The notes: a model not told the origin generated them from the sequence alone. 41,613 nucleotides of DNA from Acidimicrobiales bacterium (GCA_017883135.1 JADGOE010000022.1:1-41613), one strand, 5' to 3'. Shown: positions 25,177-35,108, counted from the stretch's first letter. A program made the numbers and translations.

Positions 25177-26334
25177 ATGCAGCTGGCGCTGACCGTTGAA
25201 CAGGAAGCACTCAAACGAGAAGCGCGGTCGTACTTCGTCCGGCTGCTCGGTGAGATGGGGGACGCGGGGGTCGGCGAGTCGACCTACACCCGCTCGATCC
25301 GCCGGATGGGCGAGGACGGCTGGTTGGGCCTGGGCTGGCCCGTCGAGTACGGGGGTCAGGGCCGCGACCCCATCGACCAGATGATCTTCGTCGAAGAGTC
25401 CCACTGGGCCGGGGTTGCCCTGCCGCTGTTGACCCTCAACAGCGTGGGTCCGACGCTGATGTCCCTGGGCACGCGCGAGCAGAAGGAGCGGCTCCTCCCC
25501 GGGATCCTCAGGGGGGAGATCCACTTCTCCATCGGCTACACCGAACCGAACGCCGGCACCGATCTGGCGTCCCTGCGGACGCGTGCCGTCCGCGACGGCG
25601 ACGAGTACGTCATCACCGGCGAAAAGCTCTACACCAGCGCCATCCAGTACGCGGACTACGTGTGGCTGGCGGCAAGGACCGATCCGGAGGCCCCCAAGCA
25701 CAAGGGCCTCTCGGTGTTCATCGTGCCCACCAACGCAAAGGGGTTCCACTGGACCCCGTTGCGCACGGTGGCGGGCGAGTTCACCAGCTCGACCTTCTAC
25801 GACGACGTCCGGGTGCCGGCAGCCAACCTGGTGGGCGAGGAGAACCAGGGATGGAAGCTCATCACCAACCAGCTCAACCACGAGCGGGTCGCCATCTGCC
25901 CGGTGTCGGGGATCCTCCGCAGCATCGAGGAGGTCAGGGCGTGGGCCGCCCACGAAGTGCTGGGAGACGGGCGACGGGTCATCGATCAGCAGTGGGTACA
26001 GCTGCACCTGGCCCGGTTGCAGGCGAAGGCCGAATTCCTCAAGCTGCTCAACTGGAAGGTGGCCTGGGCCGCCGGCACGGGAGTGCATCCGGCCGATGCC
26101 TCGGCCACCAAGGTCTTCGGCAGCGAGTTCTCCCTCGAGGCCTACCGGCTGCTGCTCGAGGTCGTGGGCCAGGCCGGCTATCTGCCCGAGGGCTCACCGG
26201 GGGCCGTGCTGCACGGACAACTCGAACACCGTTCGCGGAGCGAGACCATGTTCAGCTTCGGCGGGGGCACCAACGAGATCCAGCGCGACATCATCGCCAT
26301 GGTCGGCCTCGGGATGCCCAGGGCACCTCGATAG
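25177..26334 (+). CDS. acyl-CoA dehydrogenase
   Basis: A 385-aa FAD-dependent acyl-CoA dehydrogenase spanning the helical N-terminal, beta-barrel and C-terminal domains. The FAD-binding segment SIGYTEPNAGTDLASLRT and the C-terminal FGGGTNEIQRDIIA motif are intact. The C-terminus is typical of actinobacterial FadE-type enzymes acting on non-standard or steroid-derived acyl-CoAs. A TAGGGT element lies about 21 bases before the ATG. The ATG at 25177 is preceded by GGGGGTGA. It probably passes electrons to an electron-transfer flavoprotein not encoded here. Confidence 0.9.
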   Translation: MQLALTVEQEALKREARSYFVRLLGEMGDAGVGESTYTRSIRRMGEDGWLGLGWPVEYGGQGRDPIDQMIFVEESHWAGVALPLLTLNSVGPTLMSLGTREQKERLLPGILRGEIHFSIGYTEPNAGTDLASLRTRAVRDGDEYVITGEKLYTSAIQYADYVWLAARTDPEAPKHKGLSVFIVPTNAKGFHWTPLRTVAGEFTSSTFYDDVRVPAANLVGEENQGWKLITNQLNHERVAICPVSGILRSIEEVRAWAAHEVLGDGRRVIDQQWVQLHLARLQAKAEFLKLLNWKVAWAAGTGVHPADASATKVFGSEFSLEAYRLLLEVVGQAGYLPEGSPGAVLHGQLEHRSRSETMFSFGGGTNEIQRDIIAMVGLGMPRAPR

Positions 26335-26491
26335 CACGGGCACGAAGCAGCCGAGCACGATGCCGCCAATCCGGCTCGGTCCGTCCGTCGGCACCGGTGT
26401 CGCCAGCCCGATCATGACAGGAGATCCGGCCTACACTTCGCCGGGAAGCGCCCAACCGGCCCGAGCGGGCGGTGGACAGGAGGGACACCCC

Positions 26492-27280
26492 ATGGATATC
26501 GCATCGGTGAACGGGCAGCAGATCGCCTTCGACGACACCGGGGGGAACGGTCCGCCGGTCGTGCTGGCCCATGGCTTCTTGATGGATCGCACCATGTTCG
26601 CCCCTCAGGTGGCAGCCCTCCGTGACGGCTACCGGGTCATCACCTGGGACGAGCGGGGCTTCGGCGACACGGTCTACGACGACCGACCGTTCACCTACTG
26701 GGACTCGGCCGCGGACTGCGTTGCCCTTCTCGACCACCTGGGCATCGAGCGGGCCGTGGTCGGCGGAATGTCCCAGGGGGGTTTCGTCTCCCTGCGGGTG
26801 GCGCTGCTTGCGCCCGAGCGTGTCCGTGCCCTGATCTTGATGGACACCCAGGCCGGCACCGAGGACGCCGAGGTGGTTCCCCTCTATCAGGGGATGATCG
26901 ACGATTGGGTCGCCAACGGCCCCTCGGATGAGGTGGCCACCGCCACAGCCAGCCTGATCCTGGCAGAGCCCGGGCTCATGGCGGAGTGGACGGCACGCTG
27001 GAAGGACAGGCCGAAGGAGGCACTTGCCCTTCCGGGGCAGGCTCTGCTCACCCGCGACGACGTCACCGGCCGGCTGGGTGAGATCACCGCCCCCGCCCTG
27101 GTCGTCCACGGCACGGCCGACGTGTCGATCACCATGGACAAGGCAGAGGCTCTTGCTGCCGGGCTGGCCGGATGTGGGGGAGTGGTGCCCATCGAGGACG
27201 GGAGCCACGCGGCCAACCTGACCCACCCCGGCCCTGTCAACGAGGCGATCCTGGCCTTCGTGGGCTCGTTGCCCGCCTGA
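26492..27280 (+). CDS. alpha/beta-fold hydrolase
   Basis: A 262-aa alpha/beta hydrolase. The oxyanion/HGFL motif (AHGFLMDRTMF) precedes DERGFGDT, the nucleophile elbow is GGMSQGG, an aspartate lies in HGTADVSI, and the catalytic histidine is in DGSHAANLTHP. The MSQGG elbow and lid sequence resemble C-C bond or enol-lactone hydrolases and haloperoxidase-like enzymes. The substrate is unknown. AGGAGGG eight bases upstream fixes the ATG at 26492. The gene lies 157 bases after the acyl-CoA dehydrogenase in the same direction. Confidence 0.87.
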   Translation: MDIASVNGQQIAFDDTGGNGPPVVLAHGFLMDRTMFAPQVAALRDGYRVITWDERGFGDTVYDDRPFTYWDSAADCVALLDHLGIERAVVGGMSQGGFVSLRVALLAPERVRALILMDTQAGTEDAEVVPLYQGMIDDWVANGPSDEVATATASLILAEPGLMAEWTARWKDRPKEALALPGQALLTRDDVTGRLGEITAPALVVHGTADVSITMDKAEALAAGLAGCGGVVPIEDGSHAANLTHPGPVNEAILAFVGSLPA

Positions 27281-27351
27281 GCCACCCGTTCGGCCCCGTC
27301 CCGCCGGTGAGTGTCGGCTGCCGCCGGTGCTTCGGGCGCCGGCCGGATTTG

Positions 27352-28902
27352 ATGACGGTCCCCGTGCCGGGTTATGACCACCCGATGGCCGCCCCGATGA
27401 CTTCGCTCGAATCCACCAGGAGCGATCGCGCCCGCTGGTGGGCGCTGGTGGTGGTGTGCCTGGCCATGTTCATGAACGCACTGGACTCGTCGATCGTCAA
27501 TGTGGCCCTTCCGGCCATCCAGCACGACCTGCTCTTCAGCCAGTCGAGCCTGACCTGGGTGGTCGACGCCTACCTGATCTCCTTCGGGAGCTTCCTCTTG
27601 ATGGCAGGCCGGCTCGGGGATCTGGTGGGGCGAAAGAAGGTGTTTCTGGCAGGCATCACCGTGTTCACACTCTCCTCGATGGTCTGCGGAGCCGCCCCGA
27701 GCCAGGCGGTACTGATCGGGGGCCGCTTCCTCCAGGGCGTGGGCGGGGCACTCTCCGCGTCGGTGATCATCGCCATCATCGTCACCGAGTTCCCCAGGAC
27801 CGTCGAGCAGGCCAAGGCCATGAGCGCCTACATCTTCGTGGCCGTCGGCGGAGGCTCCATCGGGCTGTTGGTGGGCGGGATCCTCACCCAGGCACTCAGT
27901 TGGCACTGGATCTTCTTCATCAACCTGCCCATCGGCGTGATCACCTTCGTGCTGGGCCGGGCCCTGATCGATGAGAACGAGGGGCTGGGGATCCGCGTCG
28001 GTGTCGACATCGCCGGGTCGGTGTTGGTGACCGTGTCCCTGATGGTGGGCATCTACGCCATCAGCAAGGCTGCCGAGTACGGATGGGCCTCACTCCACAC
28101 CGTCGGGTTCGGCGGGGCGGCAGCGCTCCTGCTGGCGACCTTCTTCTGGGTCGAGTCGTGGCTGGCCGACCCGATCATGCCGCTGCGGATCTTGCGCATC
28201 CGCACCCTCACCAGCTCCAGTGTCATCCGCGGTCTTCTGGCCACCGGCATGTTCACCACGTTCTTCCTCGGCGCCCTCTACCTCGAGAATGTGCTGCGCT
28301 ACAGCCCGATCCGGACCGGACTGGCCTTTCTGCCCATGTCCTTGATGATGGGCCTGCTCTCCACAGGGATCACTGCCCGTCTGGTGACCCGCTTCGGCAA
28401 CAAGCAGGTGCTGGTGCCCGGGATGCTGGCGGCTACCGCGGGCCTGTTGCTGCTGACCGCTGTTGGGCCGCACTCCGGTTACGGCGTGGTCATGTTCCCG
28501 GCGTTCGTGTTGATCGGATTCGGGGCCGGCACCTCGTTCATGCCCCTGCTGTCGATCGCCATGGCCGAGGTGCCGACGGCCGATGCCGGCCTCGGGTCGG
28601 GCATCGTGAACGTGTCCATGCAGATGGCCGCCGCCATCGGCCTGGCCGTGCTCGGCACCGTCGCCACCAACCACGCTCGATCAATGGTGGCAGCGGGCCA
28701 CTCGGTTCCCAGCGCGCTGACCGGCGGGTACCGGTTGGCTTTCCTGATCGCCGCCATCTGCGTCGGCGCCGGCACCGTGCTCGCCCTCGTTCTCCTCGAG
28801 GGTTTACCCGTCCGTGCTGCGGCGCGGGGAGAGAGACGGGCTCGTGGCTCCCAAGTCGATCACGTCACCGCCACCGACTCCGCCGGGCCCGAAGCGGCCT
28901 GA
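27352..28902 (+). CDS. DHA2-family MFS drug/metabolite exporter
   Basis: A protein of up to 516 aa with about 14 transmembrane helices. The motif LDSSIVNVALPAIQHDL in the first helix is the DHA2 (EmrB/QacA) signature, the loop motif GRLGDLVGRKKVF follows, and LQGVGGALSAS sits in the fourth helix. Transport is probably proton-coupled efflux of hydrophobic compounds or a lipid. The start is uncertain: ATG at 27352, 27385 or 27397 are all in frame and none has a clear ribosome binding site. The C-terminal 40 residues are hydrophilic and low in complexity. Its stop converges on the nickel permease. Confidence 0.87.
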   Translation: MTVPVPGYDHPMAAPMTSLESTRSDRARWWALVVVCLAMFMNALDSSIVNVALPAIQHDLLFSQSSLTWVVDAYLISFGSFLLMAGRLGDLVGRKKVFLAGITVFTLSSMVCGAAPSQAVLIGGRFLQGVGGALSASVIIAIIVTEFPRTVEQAKAMSAYIFVAVGGGSIGLLVGGILTQALSWHWIFFINLPIGVITFVLGRALIDENEGLGIRVGVDIAGSVLVTVSLMVGIYAISKAAEYGWASLHTVGFGGAAALLLATFFWVESWLADPIMPLRILRIRTLTSSSVIRGLLATGMFTTFFLGALYLENVLRYSPIRTGLAFLPMSLMMGLLSTGITARLVTRFGNKQVLVPGMLAATAGLLLLTAVGPHSGYGVVMFPAFVLIGFGAGTSFMPLLSIAMAEVPTADAGLGSGIVNVSMQMAAAIGLAVLGTVATNHARSMVAAGHSVPSALTGGYRLAFLIAAICVGAGTVLALVLLEGLPVRAAARGERRARGSQVDHVTATDSAGPEAA

Positions 28903-28943
28903 GTCGGGGTCCAGTGCGCACGGACAAGGGGCTCAGGTGCGTC

Positions 28944-28963
28944 GAGCCCATCTGAGCGGGCTC
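28944..28963. terminator. short convergent-gene hairpin
   Basis: GAGCCC-N8-GGGCTC forms a six-bp hairpin between the converging MFS and nickel permease genes and overlaps the permease stop. No T-tract follows, so a terminator role is weak. Confidence 0.3.
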
Positions 28964-30101
28964 AACGTTCGACCATCTCTGCGGACTCGATGGCCAGGGC
29001 TGCATCGAGGACGACTCCGGACTCCCACTTCGACTCGATGTCCGCCCAGTGCCAGATGGCGAGCGCCACCACCCAGGCCGCAACGAAGAGCCCGACCACC
29101 ACGTATCCGGCCGAGTTGATGTTGAAGCTGCCCATGGTGTCCCAGAACGAACCGTGGAGATCGAGCTCGGAACCCGCGAGGCCGACCAGTTCGATGGTGC
29201 CGATCAGGAAGGCGACCGCGACCGACAGTCCGGTGATGACCATGTTGTAGTACACCTTGCGGATCGGCCGCGAGAAGGCCCACCCGTAGGCGAAATTCAT
29301 GAAGCACCCGTCCAGCGTGTCGAAGAGGCACATCCCGCCGGCGAACAGCAGGGGGAGGCTCAGGATCGCCCAGAAGGGCAGGCCGCTGGCCACGGCGGTG
29401 CCCGACAGCACCAGCAGGGCCACCTCGGTAGCGGTGTCGAATCCGAGTCCGAACAGGATGCCGACGGGGTACATCTTCCACGGGGCGTCCACCCGCCGGG
29501 CCAGTGGCCCGAAGAACCGGTTCATGAGGCCCCGCTGCTCGAGTTGGCGTTCGAGCTCCTCCTCGTCGAACTGCCCTCGGCGCATGTCCCGAAACGCCCT
29601 GATGATCGAGAGAAGGATGACGATGTTGAGCCCGGCGATGACGTAGAGGAACGTCCCCGACACCGAGGTGCCGATGACGCTGGTCACCTGGTGGAGTCCC
29701 GAGCTTCCGTTCTTCACCTGTTGGTCGAGGGCCCGTATGCCGAAGTTGAGGAGTACGGCCAGAACGAAGACCACCGACGAGTGGCCGAGTGAGAAGAAGA
29801 ACCCGACGCTCATCGGCCGTTTGCCCTCGGCCATCAGTTTGCGGGTGGTGTTGTCGATGGCCGAGATGTGGTCGGCATCGAAGGCGTGGCGCATGCCCAA
29901 GGTGAGGGCCAGCATGCCGGTGCCCAGGCCGAACACCTCGGTTTTGGACAGGTGATAGTGATGGGGAGCGGCAGCGAAGAGCAGGGCGGCACCCACGACG
30001 AAGAGGCCGACGATGGTGGCGGCCATGCCGGCCAGGCTCATCCACTCTGACGGGCTGAGGCCCCGTCGGATCGCCCGCAGACGGTCGCTCAGGGGTGCCA
30101 T
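28962..30101 (-). CDS. nickel/cobalt permease (NiCoT, HoxN/NixA family)
   Basis: A 379-aa secondary transporter with about eight transmembrane helices. The family signature RHAFDADHI in helix II lies at about 71-79, followed by FSLGHSSVV, LGFDTATE and LFDTLDG, all intact. It imports Ni2+ or Co2+ at high affinity. A large charged cytoplasmic loop around residues 165-210 is usual for the family. The start codon ATG at 30101 overlaps the stop of a 10-codon leader ORF (TGATG). A Fur-family regulator is divergent, with a palindromic operator between them, so import is probably repressed when metal is abundant. Confidence 0.92.
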   Translation of the reverse strand: MAPLSDRLRAIRRGLSPSEWMSLAGMAATIVGLFVVGAALLFAAAPHHYHLSKTEVFGLGTGMLALTLGMRHAFDADHISAIDNTTRKLMAEGKRPMSVGFFFSLGHSSVVFVLAVLLNFGIRALDQQVKNGSSGLHQVTSVIGTSVSGTFLYVIAGLNIVILLSIIRAFRDMRRGQFDEEELERQLEQRGLMNRFFGPLARRVDAPWKMYPVGILFGLGFDTATEVALLVLSGTAVASGLPFWAILSLPLLFAGGMCLFDTLDGCFMNFAYGWAFSRPIRKVYYNMVITGLSVAVAFLIGTIELVGLAGSELDLHGSFWDTMGSFNINSAGYVVVGLFVAAWVVALAIWHWADIESKWESGVVLDAALAIESAEMVER

Positions 30102-30133
30102 CAGTTCGGTGCCGAGCCGTCCGAAGTCATCAT
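30101..30133 (-). CDS. possible 10-aa leader ORF of the nickel permease
   Basis: ATG at 30133 opens MMTSDGSAPN and ends at a TGA that overlaps the permease ATG (TGATG). AAGGTGG lies three bases upstream of the leader ATG, whereas the permease itself has no clear ribosome binding site. Translation of the permease may thus be coupled to the leader. Whether it is translated is not known. Confidence 0.35.
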   Translation of the reverse strand: MMTSDGSAPN

Positions 30134-30148
30134 GCCCACCTTACCCAA

Positions 30149-30165
30149 TTGCGAAGATGTCGCAA
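30149..30165. promoter_or_regulatory. Nur/Fur-type operator (TTGCGA-N5-TCGCAA)
   Basis: A perfect six-bp inverted repeat with five-base spacer lies between the nickel permease and the Fur-family regulator. It fits the Nur-box pattern tTGCaa-N5-ttGCAA described in Streptomyces. Position near the permease promoter fits repression. Assignment to Nur is inference. Confidence 0.6.
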
Positions 30166-30196
30166 ATGCCTCCGGACCGTGTCGTTGGCTTCCCTC

Positions 30197-30202
30197 TAGT
30201 CT
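30197..30202 (+). promoter_or_regulatory. leaderless -10 element (TAGTCT-N6-ATG)
   Basis: TAGTCT ends six bases before the regulator ATG (30209), which has no Shine-Dalgarno sequence. Confidence 0.45.
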
Positions 30203-30208
30203 GTTGGC

Positions 30209-30667
30209 ATGAGCAAGCCGCTCGCCCCCCGCGACCAGGTCGGCGTCGATTTCTCCTCGGTGGACAACGTGCTCGCTCTGGTGAGGGAGCGTGGCGGCCG
30301 TGCCACTTCGTCCCGCCGGATCCTCCTGGAGGTGCTCTTCGACACCGACGCCCATCTGAGCGCCGAGGACCTTGCCGCCGCGGTGCAGGCCCGAGCCCCC
30401 GATGTGCATCTCTCCACCATCTACCGAAACCTCGACGACCTCCAGCGCCTGGGGGTGATCGCCCACACGCACCTGGGTCACGGGCCGTCGACCTACCAGT
30501 TGGCCTCGCTCGCCCACGCCCACTTCATCTGCGAGGAGTGCGGAGCGATGATCGAGGCACCCGACGAGCTCTTCGCGGGACTGGCCCGGACGGCAAAGGA
30601 CAAGCTGGGCTTCACGATCGACCCGCACCATTTCGCCATTCTCGGGCGGTGTGGCGCATGCTCCTGA
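30209..30667 (+). CDS. Fur-family metalloregulator, probably nickel-responsive (Nur-like)
   Basis: A 152-aa Fur protein. The N-terminal winged helix ends in the recognition segment HLSTIYRNLDDLQRLGVI. The dimerisation domain has histidines at H86, H88, H91, H103 and H105, structural zinc cysteines in CEEC (108, 111) and a second CGAC pair (148, 151). H49 in DAHLSAEDL is also conserved. The HTHLGH and HAH clusters are compatible with Nur or Zur metal sites. The adjacent NiCoT permease and a Nur-type palindrome favour nickel sensing. Zinc sensing cannot be excluded from sequence alone. Start is fixed by the leaderless -10. Confidence 0.85.
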   Translation: MSKPLAPRDQVGVDFSSVDNVLALVRERGGRATSSRRILLEVLFDTDAHLSAEDLAAAVQARAPDVHLSTIYRNLDDLQRLGVIAHTHLGHGPSTYQLASLAHAHFICEECGAMIEAPDELFAGLARTAKDKLGFTIDPHHFAILGRCGACS

Positions 30668-30727
30668 CGCCAGGGTGCCCGCCCGCCGGCTGAGGCGGGT
30701 ATTCCACGTTGCAAAGGGAGGACATCG

Positions 30728-32620
30728 GTGGAGGTTCGATCGATCGCCGTGGACCTCACCCCGGCCCCGGGTCGTTCGCTCGCAGCGCCGCCGATGTGGT
30801 CGACCGATCACTCGGGACCCTTTGCCGTCGGAGTTGTGCGGGCCGGGGCGGTAGAGGTCGACGTGACCTCGGTCGAGCTCGGCTCGGGAGTCCGCCACGA
30901 TCTCGTCTTGCGGCTCCCGAGGTCACCGGGGTCGCATCCTGTCGCCCTCGACCGGGTCCGCCTCCGGCTGAGGGGGCGGCCCCATCGGGTTCTGGAGCAC
31001 GGATGGCAGAGCTGGTCGGCCGTCGCTCGGCGCGACACCCTCGGGACCCAACCAGCACGCCGCATCGCTCCGACCTGGGTACGAAGCACCTACCACGCGG
31101 CCCCCGAGCTGGCTGGCCGGGTGGTGGTCGGCGACCAGTTCCTGTTGGCCGCCGATGGCTGCGGGAGCAGTGGTGCCGAGGGAGGCATCGCCGGATACCT
31201 CGACGGCCGTCGCCACCTGTCGTCCATCGTGGCTTCGCGCAGCGGTCTGATGATGATCGCCCACCTGGATGGGATCACGCTCGACCCGGGTGAGGAGTGG
31301 GCGCTCGATCCGCTGTGGCTCGCCGAGGGCGACCCCGGATCGCTGTACTCCGAGTACCTCGACCACTGGGCCGTCGTCGGTGGTGCCCGCGCCTCGGGTC
31401 CGAGCCCGTTGGGGTGGGGCTCGTGGTACCAGTACTTCTGGAAGGTCACGCTGGCTGAGGTCCGCGCCAACCTGGCGGTTGCCGCCCGCCGGGGCGTCGA
31501 GCTGTTCCAGCTCGACGACGGCTACCAGCGCGCCGTGGGTGACTGGCTGGTGCCGAACCCGAAGTTCGCTCCCAACCATGTGGCCCGATTGGCGACCGAG
31601 ATCTCCGATGCCGGCATGCAACCGGGCATCTGGACGGCACCCTTCGTGGCTTCGCCGAAGAGCGCACTTGCTCGGGACCACCCGGAGTGGCTGGCAGGTC
31701 ACAAGAGCCTGGGGAGGACGTCGGACACCCGCACCACCCGACCGTGCCGGGCCATGTGGAACCCACTGGCCTGGCATGGGTGGGCGCTCGCGCTCGACAC
31801 GACCCATCCTGGTGTGCTCGATCATCTGCGCCACACCTTCGCCGCCCTGGTGGAGCAAGGTTGGACCTACCACAAGATCGATTTCTGCTACGCCGCTGCC
31901 GTCCGGGCATCTCGGGCCGGCGATGGCCGGATGACCAGGGCTCAGGCCCTGCGGGCCGGGCTGGAGGCCGTGCGCGACGGCGTCGGTGATGCCTCGGTGC
32001 TGGTCGGCTGCGGGGTTCCCCTGGCGCAGTCGGTCGGGGTGGTCGACATCATGCGGGTGTCGGCGGACACCGCACCCTCGTGGTTGCCCGGGATGCTCAG
32101 GTTGCCCGGCTACCCCGATCTGGCTCCGTCGGCTGTGGCGGCGCTGCAGGCCAGTGTCTTGCGGGCACCGATGCACCGGCGGCTCTGGGTGAACGATCCC
32201 GACTGCCTGCTCCTGCGGACGAGTCACACAAGGCTCGACGACGAGCAGCGCCGCATACTGGCTGCGGCGAACGCCGGGACGGGCGCCTTCACCATGGTGT
32301 CTGACGACCTCACCACCTACGGTCCCGCCCAGTGGGAGATGCTCGATCGACTCCGTTCCGTGCATGCCGAGGCTGATGCCACACTCGACATCGCCGATCC
32401 GTTCGCCCCTGCACCGATCGTCACCGGCAGCGCGGGGACCTGCCTCGAAGTCGGGTGGGAACGCCACCGGTCCCGACCGTCCGGTCCGGTCGGCCGGGAC
32501 GAAGGCCCTCCTCCGGCGTCGCGTGCCGACCGGCGAGGCACACCGCTCATCGAGGGGGGACGACCAGGCAGCGGCCCGTGGGCCAAGTGGTGGGGCCTCG
32601 ACCGCGGTCCGGACCGGTGA
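30728..32620 (+). CDS. GH36-type alpha-galactosidase, cytoplasmic
   Basis: A 630-aa clan GH-D glycoside hydrolase. A beta-sandwich domain spans about 1-215 and the TIM barrel starts near 227 with [12 protein letters not shown]. Key motifs are FQLDDGYQ, the nucleophile D385 in HKIDFCYA, and the acid/base D447 in [10 protein letters not shown]. There is no signal peptide, so it acts on imported or internal oligosaccharides or glycolipids. The last 55 residues are Gly/Pro/Arg-rich and look disordered. GTG at 30728 has AGGGAGGA upstream. No sugar transporter is adjacent. The following PEP synthase is in the same direction, 133 bases away. Confidence 0.87.
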   Translation: MEVRSIAVDLTPAPGRSLAAPPMWSTDHSGPFAVGVVRAGAVEVDVTSVELGSGVRHDLVLRLPRSPGSHPVALDRVRLRLRGRPHRVLEHGWQSWSAVARRDTLGTQPARRIAPTWVRSTYHAAPELAGRVVVGDQFLLAADGCGSSGAEGGIAGYLDGRRHLSSIVASRSGLMMIAHLDGITLDPGEEWALDPLWLAEGDPGSLYSEYLDHWAVVGGARASGPSPLGWGSWYQYFWKVTLAEVRANLAVAARRGVELFQLDDGYQRAVGDWLVPNPKFAPNHVARLATEISDAGMQPGIWTAPFVASPKSALARDHPEWLAGHKSLGRTSDTRTTRPCRAMWNPLAWHGWALALDTTHPGVLDHLRHTFAALVEQGWTYHKIDFCYAAAVRASRAGDGRMTRAQALRAGLEAVRDGVGDASVLVGCGVPLAQSVGVVDIMRVSADTAPSWLPGMLRLPGYPDLAPSAVAALQASVLRAPMHRRLWVNDPDCLLLRTSHTRLDDEQRRILAAANAGTGAFTMVSDDLTTYGPAQWEMLDRLRSVHAEADATLDIADPFAPAPIVTGSAGTCLEVGWERHRSRPSGPVGRDEGPPPASRADRRGTPLIEGGRPGSGPWAKWWGLDRGPDR

Positions 32621-32753
32621 GCCCTCCACCCACCGGTGTGTCGGAGGGATCGACGTCGGCGGCGAGGCCCGGGGCCGGCGCCGGGGACCTTGGACCCTAG
32701 CCCGGCGGACCTTGGCCGCCCACAATGAGAAGGAGCAGGACGAGGGAGGCGGC

Positions 32754-35087
32754 ATGAGGCCAGTGGCCTGGTTCGAGGAGATCGGCATCGCGGACGTCGC
32801 CACCGCCGGGGGGAAGGGTGCGAATCTCGGCGAGCTCACCGGTGCAGGCCTTCCCGTACCGCGGGGCTTCGTCATCACCAGTGAGGCGTACATCGACGCC
32901 ATCGAGCGCAGCGGCACCCGAGCCAAGCTCCGCGAGGTCCTCGAAGATCTCCATCCCGAAGATCTGGCCAGCCTCGCCGAGGTCGCCGAGCGGTCCCAGG
33001 CACTGGTGCGCGGCACACCGCTCCCGCCGGAGCTGGCCCATGCAGTGCTCGATGCATACCACGAGCTGGGCGATGGGAGCCGTGTGGCAGTGCGTTCCTC
33101 GGGGACTGGCGAGGACACCGAAGGGACCTCGTTCGCGGGGATGAACGTGACCTTCACCAACGTCGCCGGCGACGAAGAGCTCCTGCGCCGGGTGGTCGAC
33201 TGCTGGTCGTCGATCTACGGCCAGCGCGTGATCGCCTACCGGGCCATCGAGCGAGTGTCCGAGGAACCGGCACTGGCGGTGATCGTCCAGCAGATGGTCG
33301 CGTCCGAGTGCTCGGGGGTGATGTTCACTGCCGACCCTTCGACGAACGCGAGCGACCGCATCGTCATCGAGGCCGCCTTCGGTCAAGGGGAGGTGGTGGT
33401 GTCCGGTCTTGTGGAGCCGGACACTTACGTGGTGGCCAAGGACGGCCCGAAGCTCGTGAGCGTCCGGGTCGGGCACCAGGCCATCAAGATCGTCCGGGGC
33501 GCCGGAGGGGCGGACGAGGAGGTCCGACTGTCAGCCGATGAAGGAGGCCGGCGGGTGCTCGCGGACGACGAGATCCTCGAGCTCGCCATGCTCGGACTGG
33601 CAGTCGAACGCCACTACGGCTCCCCCCAGGACACCGAGTGGGCGGTGGCGGACGGGCACACCTACCTCGTCCAGTCCCGCCCGATCACCACCCTGGGTGC
33701 CCGCGCGGATTCGAAACCGGCCGGCACCCGGGTGCTGGTCAGCGGCCTCGCGGCGTCGAAGGGGATCGCCACGGGCCCGGTCCGGATCCTGCACTCCCCC
33801 GAGGAGGGTGGCCGCCTGCGTGAGGGAGAGGTACTGGTAGCCCCCCTGACCAGCCCCGACTGGGTACCTGTCATGCGGCGCGCCGCCGCGCTGGTAACCG
33901 ATGGGGGCGGGATGACCTGCCATGCCGCAATCGTCACCCGCGAGCTGGGCGTGCCCTGCGTGGTGGGCACTCGCACTGCGACGACGGTGCTGCGGGACGG
34001 CGAGGTCGTGACCGTGGACGGAGGGCATGGGCAGGTGCTCGAGGGCGTCGTCTCCGAACCCACCACTGCACCACCGATGGGGGTCTCGGTGGCGCCGACC
34101 GGCTCAGCAGGGCCGGTGAGGGTGCTCGCCACCCGGTTGTACGTGAACCTCGCAGTTGCCGATCATGCCGAGGAGGTCGCCGCGATGGACGTCGACGGCG
34201 TGGGTCTGCTGCGAGCCGAGTTCATGGTTGCCGACGCCCTCGACGGCGTGCACCCCCGGACCCTCATCGAACGAGGTGAGCAGCAGACCTTCGTCGACAC
34301 CATGTCCGACTCGTTGTTGCGGATCACTCGTGCCTTCGATCCGCGGCCCGTGGTCTACCGGAGCATCGACTTCCGCAGCAACGAGTTTCGGGGCCTCGAG
34401 GGCGGCGAGGAGTTCGAGCCGCGTGAGGAGAACCCGATGATCGGCTACCGCGGCTGCTTCCGCTACATCGACCAACCCGACCTCTTCCGCCTGGAGCTGG
34501 ACATACTTGGTCGGGTGGCAGCGGAGACGCCGAACCTTCGCCTGATGATCCCGTTCGTGCGCACGGCCTGGGAGCTCGAGCGTTGTCTGGAGATCGTCGA
34601 GGATCATCCCCGGGCCCGGGGGCTTCCGATCTGGGTGATGGCCGAGGTTCCCTCTGTCGCCTACTGGATCCCCACCTACGCCGCGATGGGGATCGAGGGG
34701 GTGTCGATCGGTAGCAACGACCTCACCCAGCTCACCCTCGGCGTCGATCGCGATTCGGCGGTGTTGGCGGAGCTGTTCGACGAGGCCGACCCGGCTGTCC
34801 TCGATGCCATCGAACGGATCATCGGTGCGTGTCAGGTTTCGGGCATCACCTCATCATTGTGCGGCCAGGCCCCATCCAACCGTCCGGAATTCGCCGAGTT
34901 CCTGGTGCGTCAGGGGATCACCTCGGTGTCGGTCAACCCGGACTCCGCACTGGCGGTGCGCCAGGCGATCGCCACCGCCGAATGGCGGCTCGTTCTGGAG
35001 GCAGCGACGTCCGGGCGGGTCGGCTCGCCCCCGTCACTGGCCCCGAGGCATCGCCTGGGCGGGGGATTCGTCGCCAGGGCCGGGTGA
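32754..35087 (+). CDS. ppsA: phosphoenolpyruvate synthase
   Basis: A 777-aa enzyme in the usual three-domain order: ATP-grasp PPDK_N domain (1-315), phosphohistidine swivelling domain with His390 in [13 protein letters not shown], and the PEP/pyruvate TIM barrel (about 430-740) containing [14 protein letters not shown] and the SLCGQAPSN catalytic cysteine. It converts pyruvate, ATP and water to PEP, AMP and phosphate. The ATG at 32754 is chosen for GGGAGGCGGC upstream; a longer frame to 32364 overlaps the galactosidase. It converges on the por operon with 21 bases between. The pair fits a gluconeogenic route from acetyl-CoA. Confidence 0.9.
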   Translation: MRPVAWFEEIGIADVATAGGKGANLGELTGAGLPVPRGFVITSEAYIDAIERSGTRAKLREVLEDLHPEDLASLAEVAERSQALVRGTPLPPELAHAVLDAYHELGDGSRVAVRSSGTGEDTEGTSFAGMNVTFTNVAGDEELLRRVVDCWSSIYGQRVIAYRAIERVSEEPALAVIVQQMVASECSGVMFTADPSTNASDRIVIEAAFGQGEVVVSGLVEPDTYVVAKDGPKLVSVRVGHQAIKIVRGAGGADEEVRLSADEGGRRVLADDEILELAMLGLAVERHYGSPQDTEWAVADGHTYLVQSRPITTLGARADSKPAGTRVLVSGLAASKGIATGPVRILHSPEEGGRLREGEVLVAPLTSPDWVPVMRRAAALVTDGGGMTCHAAIVTRELGVPCVVGTRTATTVLRDGEVVTVDGGHGQVLEGVVSEPTTAPPMGVSVAPTGSAGPVRVLATRLYVNLAVADHAEEVAAMDVDGVGLLRAEFMVADALDGVHPRTLIERGEQQTFVDTMSDSLLRITRAFDPRPVVYRSIDFRSNEFRGLEGGEEFEPREENPMIGYRGCFRYIDQPDLFRLELDILGRVAAETPNLRLMIPFVRTAWELERCLEIVEDHPRARGLPIWVMAEVPSVAYWIPTYAAMGIEGVSIGSNDLTQLTLGVDRDSAVLAELFDEADPAVLDAIERIIGACQVSGITSSLCGQAPSNRPEFAEFLVRQGITSVSVNPDSALAVRQAIATAEWRLVLEAATSGRVGSPPSLAPRHRLGGGFVARAG

Positions 35088-35108
35088 CCACGCCGGAACC
35101 CGGCCGGG

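Noticed and set aside
24319-26088. A 589-aa reading of the SDR gene
   Set aside because: The extension runs antisense through the acyl-CoA dehydrogenase gene. The SDR motif spacing and a -10 element place the start at 25113.
30923-33160. A 745-codon minus-strand open frame
   Set aside because: It lies antisense to the alpha-galactosidase and PEP synthase genes, whose motifs are clear. Long antisense frames are expected at this GC content.
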